From: Histoplasma ohiense
Taxonomy: Eukaryota; Ascomycota; Eurotiomycetes; Onygenales; Ajellomycetaceae
DNA: 64,000 bases
Assembly: GCA_017607445.1 (NCBI GenBank)
Contig: JAEVHH010000003.1
Span: forward strand, 5,828,001 to 5,892,000
Direction of reading: 5' to 3'
Position 1 is the stretch's first letter, and each line of letters opens with the position of its first letter. Positions 57,226 to 64,000 of this stretch are shown here, in pieces. Made by a program: the position numbers and the translations under genes. The notes beneath the pieces were generated by a model. It was not told the DNA's origin, did no database searches, and worked only from the letters and a program-made list of their open reading frames with translations.

Positions 57226-60200
57226 CACTCGGTTTTCTCTGGTGTTGGCTTTGTGGGATTGCTCTATTTGGTCGAGGCAATTTCGAGGGGGGGTAGAGAA
57301 GGGGGGTAGGGGGGGCAGTTAGAGTAAATAAAAACAAAGAGTCGAGGGTGGCAGAAGTAGGTTGACGAATTTATTGCTCTATTATTTTTCGAGATTCTTT
57401 TTTCTTCTTTCCAGACAAAGGTGTAAAAAAAAAAAAAAGAAGAAGAAGAAGTGATTGAAATCCGTAGTTCGAATGTTGATGTTGATTTTGATGTTGGCTC
57501 CGGCAAAGGCTTCTGATAGATAACAGGAGCTTTTTTCTCGGGTTGGCGACTTGGCGTCATTCCCCACGGTTCCTTCCACCAACATGTTCAACAACCTGAA
57601 GATACCAGTACTTCTAGTATAGTATGTATGTGCATCTTGGATTAACCGGCATAAGTAACGAGTTATCAAATGGAATTCAGATACCATTCTCGAGAGATTC
57701 ATAATTCACCCCGTTACTCGTACCTCCAACCAACGAGCGTCAACCGCCGCTTCAGCCCAACCCCCTGATATCAGCCGTAGTAAAGTAGTTTACATCTATC
57801 AAGCAAATCCCCCAACAGTTTGATCGTGGACAAAAGTGAAGGTATCAGCATTGGCAAAGGAGCCTAAGAAGATAACCAAAGCTCAGCTGTATCCCTCGTC
57901 CGGGCGGGGGGCTGCAAAAATAACTAGTACTGGTAGTAACCTTGTATTTTAAAACCTTGAAGTTGTTTTTGCTGTTGAAATTTCAAATTGATAGATAGAT
58001 GATATATATAATTTACTCAGCTGCATTTGGCATGCCGGATGTCGTTCAGATAAAGAATTTGACTGCCATCCTAGATAGGGGATCCGAATGGGAGTTAATA
58101 AGAGCCCATCATATCAAAACCAATTATTTCCCCCGTCCCCCGTTTGTCAAGGCCTCTCCCAGATTTCATGTTACTCCCCTTGCATAGTAGCGGTTCGTAT
58201 CAACAGGGCTATCCGGTGAAAAGAGGCAAGTGGATAGATGAGTACCTTACGGTGGATCGAGGGTGAAGGGATAAATGTAACCCAAATAAAGAACTTAGTG
58301 GGGAGAGAGGGGAAAAAGGATTAGCGGTTATGGCCAGGAAAGACTTTTTGGCTAACCAGTTTGTATGTATACTTCTGTTCTTCGACATTTAGAACAGAAA
58401 TAGGACGTCATGACAGTCGCAGTAGCAGGGGCAGGGGCAGAGGCAAAAGCAGAAGAAGGCTTGGTGCTTGGTTCTTGAGCTGTATACTGTAGTTAAGCGT
58501 CCTTTGAGCTCCGCAATACCGGGCAGGGTTGACGATTAACGCACTAGAATGCGACAACATGAAGACACGAAGATACAATCCAGGCTGCTTCATTCAATGC
58601 TTGGCGGCAACGACGCCCTCGTCGCCCCCAGTTCACGGATTTCAAGAATACTCGTACCAATCGCTCGTATCAAATACGAAACGGATGGTTAATACAAGAA
58701 ACATAAATGAACAGCCTGTCCCATGGTACAGTACATATTTTGCACTGCATCGCCTTCCACCTTGGTGCCAGCTTGAGTTTGCAAGGTGGAGTGGAAACAG
58801 GACTCGATCCGAACATCGGGTATTCGTCCGCACACCTGAGCAGCGAAAGAGAGTGCGAGTATTCAAGAAGGCGGGAGGAAAATGTGTTCAAATGGAAGCT
58901 CAACTGGGTGGGGGTGGAAGTTGGCGCTGAAAGTTGGGCCCGGCGACAACCTGCAGCATCCCTTTGGCAAACGCTGTACTATACATATATTGTACTGTAA
59001 ATAGTACCAGATTGTTTCGTTTTTTGTCCAGAAGCATCCAGTCGGGCGGAAGCTATCATCATCCTGTTGTGCTAGTAATTGTGTCTTGGGGGAAGGGAAG
59101 ATTAAGGTCCATGAGAAAGATTTTGAGAGATGGCAGCGGTCAGAGTTGGCCAGGGGTAGCACTGAGTCGTTGCTACCTCGGTATGTGTCCGATGGGAAAT
59201 CATTGCCAATAATGGATCATCGCTGGCAAAATATCGGCCTTCCGGACGATTCAACCTTCTTCAAAGGTGGAGCTGAGTCATAATAGGAATAGGGCAATAA
59301 ATCAAGCGTGTTTACCGCGTAAGGCACTGTGGAGAAATCGACAGTTCATATTTTTTGGAACACTTGCCCCACCAACCACTACAGTTTTCTCATTCTCAGC
59401 CTGTATCGTGCATCGTGCATCGTGCATCGTACATCGTGCAACTCGCATACTAGTCGTGCATTATGGAAAGCCGTATCGTGGGTCGTTCTTAGATATCCCT
59501 CGACGCACAAAACCAGGTAATTTTCTGATGGGGGTTTTTTTTTTTTTTTTTCCTTTCTTTCCCCGCTCTTTTCTCCCCGCAGGTTTGCTTATGTGTTAAA
59601 TTTTTCCTCTAACTATATTTTTGAAGTGGCGGCTGAATCGCTGGCTGGTTTTTAGCGTGAAGGCGGGGGAGCGAAAGCGTGGGTCCATTGTAGACGCCAG
59701 CGAAGGACCCCAGAAGCAACATGCGCAATCTACACATGCTATGGAGTAATCTGTGCATTGAAACAAGTTCAACATCATGAAGAACTACAAAGGAAATGAA
59801 AAAAATGAAAAAATGAAAAAAAAAAAAAAATAAAGGAAGCGTATCCAGACTGTATCTGTAATGATGCCTGTTATCGGATTGTGCTGTTTCCTCCACTGCC
59901 AACAAGCCGTAACTTAATCGTGCCCTCGCTTATTCCCAATTTCAGGTAACTTTTCCATAGTTAGGTACAGTGCATGGAAAAATTTAAAGGCTAGATATAT
60001 TCAAAGTGTACAGATCTGTAGAGAATATGCTGATACAAACCTTTTTGCAAAAAGAAAAAATCTAAAATTATGGATTATTATTATCTTAGTTTCTAGAATC
60101 TGTACTTGGTCATCATCAATGAATTTTAAAGTTAACAGTCAAATTATTTATTATATTGAAGTGGCTGAATACTAGCATATTCTCTGCACTTAATTATATC

Positions 60201-61241
60201 CATATTCAATGTTGTGATGAAGATATCCACGTTTCCTTGTGGCTGCACCTATACAAATAATACAAGTTGCCGGTTGTGGCGAGACGCACCCACACCAGCT
60301 TCTTCCCCACCACCGAAGGCACCGCCATTTTTCAATTCTTCCCAGAACAAGCGAAGCCGAACTCCGCTGTATTGCGGCAACTTCCTCATTAACAATACTA
60401 GTTCGGTTTGATAGCTAGGTATTCATGTATTTAACGTCGCCAATCTCTACCGTTGGTTGTTTAGGCGATATGCAGGATAGTTGAGTGGAAAAGCGCTGAT
60501 CGGGGCAACATGCATCATCCCACGTCATTCCCCGCAGCTGCTCACCACGCACAAAGGAAGCAAAACGAACAAAAAGTAAAAAGGTAGGAATAATAGAAAG
60601 TCCCCTCCATTGTAAAACGAAGCATCCCGCTTCAGCCAGCAGGAAGTAGTACTCGTACAGTACGTGCAGCAACAAACAAATTACGCTGCGCACACTCAGT
60701 GTCTCCAGTTTCTCCACGCCTGTTGCGGCAGGGATGATTGCCCGCCTTCACCCACCACCTTTCCCTGCAAGACGGCCAACATACGCTGTAGTACCTACTA
60801 GACAGGTCAATACAGGCCAATACCGGCCAATACCAAATGCCAGATGCCAATGCCAACTCCCCCCCCGCCTCTTGTTCTTTCTCCAGTCCACTCCGTGGGC
60901 CCTTTAGCCCTTTGGCTTCTTTAAGCCAGCAGCCGTCTCTGTTCATGTTGTTGCTGCAACTGCCTGATTCTTCCTCTTCCACCGTCCCTCCTATCACTCT
61001 ATTGCTACTTTTCCTGTTCCTCTTCGTGGCTTCCACTTCTCGCCCGTTCTAGCCACTTTAGCCGCGCGTTTCTGCAACCTAGACGCAGCCCTTCCGCCCT
61101 TCCGCCTCCCCGCTTCCGAGATTCGGTTCCAGCCAGCTTGTCAAATACCCCCCTCCCCACAATTTCTGCCCCAATTTCTCCCCCAAGATCCTAACCACCT
61201 CAATTTTGCAATCCTTCGACTTTCATCTTTCTCTGCATGAT
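57226..61241. other. About 4 kb without a supported gene
   Basis: Contains the divergent upstream regions of PEX19 and of the bZIP gene. Scattered open frames (for example 58529-58930) have no domain and overlap frames on the other strand. Visible features: homopolymer runs, a cgtgcat tandem repeat at about 59406-59440, a 12-bp inverted repeat at 60020-60031/60174-60185 in an AT-rich patch, a pyrimidine-rich stretch from 60850 to 61200 that is probably the 5' leader of the bZIP gene, and repeated caatacc/gccaata words near 60790-60850. No tRNA or rRNA recognised. Confidence 0.5.
59406..59440 (+). repeat. Short tandem repeat (cgtgcat)n
   Basis: Four to five units of cgtgcat with one cgtacat variant. 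Non-coding; no further support for a function. Confidence 0.8.
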
Positions 61242-63007
61242 ATGGGATCTATGGTCTATATCAGCCAGATTAATTCGCGGAATGGCATGAGAATGGAGGA
61301 GGTAATTCCGCAATCCGAACCCAACCCTGAGGGTTCTAGCTGTTCATCAGTCTCAACGCCAGAACCAGATGGTGAAATCCTTCTTCAAGGCGCTGTCAAA
61401 CGGCAGAAGCGAAAGGGAGGGCGAAAGCCGGTATGTCGTTTCCTGAGCTATTGCTTGAAGTTTTGGCCTTTCTATTTCATTATTCACAGAACTACTAGTA
61501 CTACTAGTAGTATCTACTCTCCCGTTTACGCGAGTTTTTCTTATATATACTATTATCTACTTGCTAATTTCTGTTCTCCCTTTGCCGCTGGCACTGCGAT
61601 TGGAGCGATGTCTGTAGATATATGCCACCTCCGAAGAGCGCAAGCAAAGGAATAGACAAGCGCAAGCGGCGTTTCGGGAACGGCGAACCGAGTACATGAA
61701 GCAGCTGGAGACTACCATCAAGCACAATGAGGAAACCCTGCAGTCGCTGCAGCAGAGTCACCGCAATGCTTCTGATGAATGTCTAATGCTCCGCTATAAG
61801 AATTCGCTGCTGGAGCGAATTCTATTGGAAAAAGGTACTACACCTCACTCGTGGCGACGTGCGTTGGTATTGATGCGAAACAAAAATTATTCAAGCCATA
61901 GACTAATTGTATTCCGTGCTCCCTTGCTCTTCTCTCATAATTATAGGCATTGACGTTCAGGCTGAGTTGCGTCTGAAGAGTGGCAGTCCCAATATGCTAT
62001 CAGCCAAGCATGCTGGACAAACCATAAGCCAAAACTCCACTCTTTCACGAGCCGCTAGCAACAGACAGTCTGTCAATCGCCACAAGGTTGGGGAGACACC
62101 AAAGCTTGACCATTCTAATATCTCGCAGGCACATCGTGAGGATGCCCATACTATGAGTTCCCCTCAACTGCATCCCACTCCAACCTCCCATGTCTCGTCA
62201 CCTTCCACCGCTAAGTCCCCCGGCTTTAACCTGCAAGGCGGCATTTCCATACCCGGCGCGGAAATTCAACCCCAGCAGCAAAAGGATACTTCGCAGCTAC
62301 ACCAACTCCTGCCACCGTCAATATTGCCCGCGTCCAGCCACTATAGCAGCAACGGGAACGGTAGCAACGGCCATCACTGTATTTCGGCGACTTCTCCCGA
62401 TCCCGCAACGCCAATGACAGCTGCCCTCCAAAATGTATCATCAGACAGTGGAGTAAATATGGATCGGACCGGTTCAGGTTACTACCTTTCACCGTTCCAG
62501 AAGCATTACGACCAATTAGGCAAGTTGACCGCTTTCCCCTCTATCCCCCGCATATCCCTCAGTTTTCCTCCCCCTTTATACGGATCTCTCTTTAGTACTA
62601 GGTTGATTAATTCTTTCTCTTCCCCCTGCACAGAACAAGAATATGAAACCCAAATCGACATGCTCGATGAAGACGAGCACGATCTAGACGACTCTACAGA
62701 AGACACTTTATCCACTCCCGCCTACCACGAGCCCTCGACCCCACCATCCGGAATCGCTCGATCCCAGCCTCAACCTGGTCCTGAGGCTCAAGCTCAGGTC
62801 CAGCAAAACGAGCACGACATTGCTACTTCTCTTGCTGAGACGACTACCTCCGCCACGACCCTTAACGAAGATATAGATATTTTTGTACAAGACGAATCGC
62901 TCTTCAATGTCTTCGATCCCATGCTTGACCCGGATCCGTTTGGTTTGACGGCAAGCATGCACTTCCAGACTCCATTCAGCTATGTCGAGAGCCATGTGGG
63001 ACCATGA
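61242..63007 (+). CDS. bZIP transcription factor, Yap/Pap1 type
   Basis: Four exons: 61242-61430, 61618-61834, 61947-62519 and 62634-63007 (450 residues). Start chosen at the first ATG of the frame (MGSMVYISQINS). The basic region in exon 2 reads KQRNRQAQAAFRERR, containing the NxxAQxxFR signature of fungal AP-1-like factors, followed by a leucine-type zipper (YMKQLETTIKHNEETL ... RYKNSLLERILLEKG). The C-terminus is Ser/Pro/Gln-rich and ends with acidic LDEDEHDLDD and FDPMLDPDPF, likely activation segments. Introns 1 and 2 are GT-AG; intron 3 appears to be GC-AG (GCAAGT ... CACAG, 114 nt, multiple of three, without stop). No cysteine-rich redox domain like Yap1 is seen, so target and signal are unknown. 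It acts in the nucleus on DNA. Confidence 0.9.
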
Positions 63008-63382
63008 GAATAAAAATTAGAGAAGAGAGCAAAGTATGGAAGCAACAAACAATCCATCCTATCAAAAATAGTACTCGGATGAAAACCGCCAAATCTGACA
63101 CCTGATCTTTTCTTCTCTTCTCGTGTCATATAGACTGGACTTGACGAGATGTTGTTCTATTTTATCAAGAGGTTTTACCGAGAAATCTACACTCTACGGC
63201 GCTCGGATGGGGTGGCTTTTCCGTGTATTCGTTACTTCTTTTTCGATTTTTCCTTCTTCCTTGTTTTTCCAGCGGGGTCACGATACCCAAGGGTCACGGC
63301 AGAAATAATCTTGTTTTTCTGGTTTAATTCGAAAAGAGCAAATCAGGAAGGGAGAGGAACGACGGAGATGGCAAGTGCTTAC

Positions 63383-63421
<39 letters not shown>

Positions 63422-64000
63422 ACTGGCATGCGGCATTTGCGGGGCGCTTTTTGGTTTATTTAGGGGAAAGTTTCTTTAAGTTTCTTAAGCCACATAAACT
63501 GTGTTACCGATGTGTGGGTTTTTCTCATTTATTTTCTATATACATATTTACATATATATATATGATTTATCATGCGCATACGATATGTCTTTTCTTCAAC
63601 ACTCTCATCTTGTTTTGGTGCATATAACGGCAGATGAAAAATGATGATGATGACGGTTGTTCTGGATGCTGCCTCATGTCTTGCATTAGTTTTACATCAT
63701 CTGGCCGCTGGCTTCGTCCCTCGTTATTGTTCCATGTTTCCCCTCGTTTCTTGCCATGTTATTGTTTGGTAGTAAGTTCAAGTTGTTTAACCGTGCCAAT
63801 GTCATACATGTGTGTACAGATGTCGTAGTCCGTTGATCCACCTTGCATCCACAATAAGGACCATACCCTAAGCCCTAAAACCCCAATCCGACCAGGCCCC
63901 AGCCCAGCCCCATCCGCCCGGGCCGACTCGGCTTCCGGGCCACTGAGCCCTTGAGCCTCCTCCGGCTCGCTTAGCATTTGCGGATTTCAAACCTCGACCT
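63008..64000. other. 3' flank, no assigned gene
   Basis: Holds an (AT)n microsatellite at about 63383-63421, T-rich tracts, and a GC-rich last 150 bases (agccctaaaaccccaatccgacc onward, in pieces) whose open minus frame is unassigned. No gene is supported. Confidence 0.5.
63383..63421. repeat. (AT)n microsatellite
   Basis: About 39 bases of alternating AT with a single gt interruption. Confidence 0.9.

Noticed and set aside
59966..60010. Mariner-like terminal repeat (tacagtgcatgg...)
   Set aside because: No matching inverted end or transposase found in the following kilobases.
57226..64000. tRNA or rRNA genes in the genic part
   Set aside because: No cloverleaf-like or rRNA-like stretch recognised by eye; a covariance-model scan would be needed to exclude them.

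Overview
The window is eukaryotic and looks like a filamentous or dimorphic ascomycete, probably Onygenales (Ajellomycetaceae, Blastomyces-like). This is inferred from the very sharp two-part composition, the short GT-AG introns (about 47-114 nt), the chromodomain Ty3/gypsy elements, a PEX19 ending in a CaaX-like box, a Yap-type bZIP gene and an HNH-nuclease gene. Species was not tested by any search. About 51.35 kb on the left is AT-rich, almost CpG-free transposon graveyard; the last about 12.6 kb is ordinary CpG-containing genic DNA.

The AT-rich part is a nest of three gypsy chromovirus families plus hAT elements. Family I (271-bp LTR): a 3' part at 1-4777, a tandem copy of its end at 4778-7121, and a complete copy at 15170-27975 on the minus strand (TSD GCTTC). 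Family II (LTR 382-596 bp): fragments at 7122-7740, 10525-14439 and 50567-51350, and complete copies at 19728-25383 (minus, TSD AGCAT, nested in the family I copy) and 36692-50259 (plus, TSD ATTAC). Family III (LTR 263-278 bp): a broken copy at 7741-10524 and a complete one at 41377-48860 (minus, TSD CAATT, nested in the second family II copy). hAT sequence occupies about 28657-36691 and resumes at 50260-50566 on the other side of a family II insertion.

Nearly all coding sequence in these elements is broken, mostly by TGA. Copies differ almost only by transitions: ancestral CpG has become TpG in one copy and CpA in the other, and residual differences in a recent duplication fall mainly at CpC/GpG. 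This is a RIP-like or deamination signature, but not the Neurospora CpA-to-TpA type.

The most unusual content is cargo inside the elements. (1) Family I carries, antisense between the pol chromodomain and the 3' LTR, a three-exon gene (about 348 codons) with two Cys6 modules (CX2CX11CX8-9CX2CX6C), each at the end of an exon; three copies have identical exon lengths. (2) Family III carries a differently built antisense multi-exon gene in the same place with one Cys6 module of nearly the same spacing. (3) The hAT island contains a three-exon histone H3-like gene at 34847-35446, whose stop codons include two at arginines that are invariant in H3. (4) All three gypsy families show an LTR motif complementary to the putative primer-binding site next to the 5' LTR, as expected for Tf1/sushi-type self-priming.

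The genic part holds, left to right: an HNH-nuclease pseudogene joined to a truncated SRPK-like kinase fragment near the compositional border, a two-exon acidic protein of unknown function, PEX19 (three exons, minus), a roughly 4-kb stretch with no gene I can support, and a four-exon bZIP factor (plus). No rRNA, tRNA or CRISPR feature was recognised.
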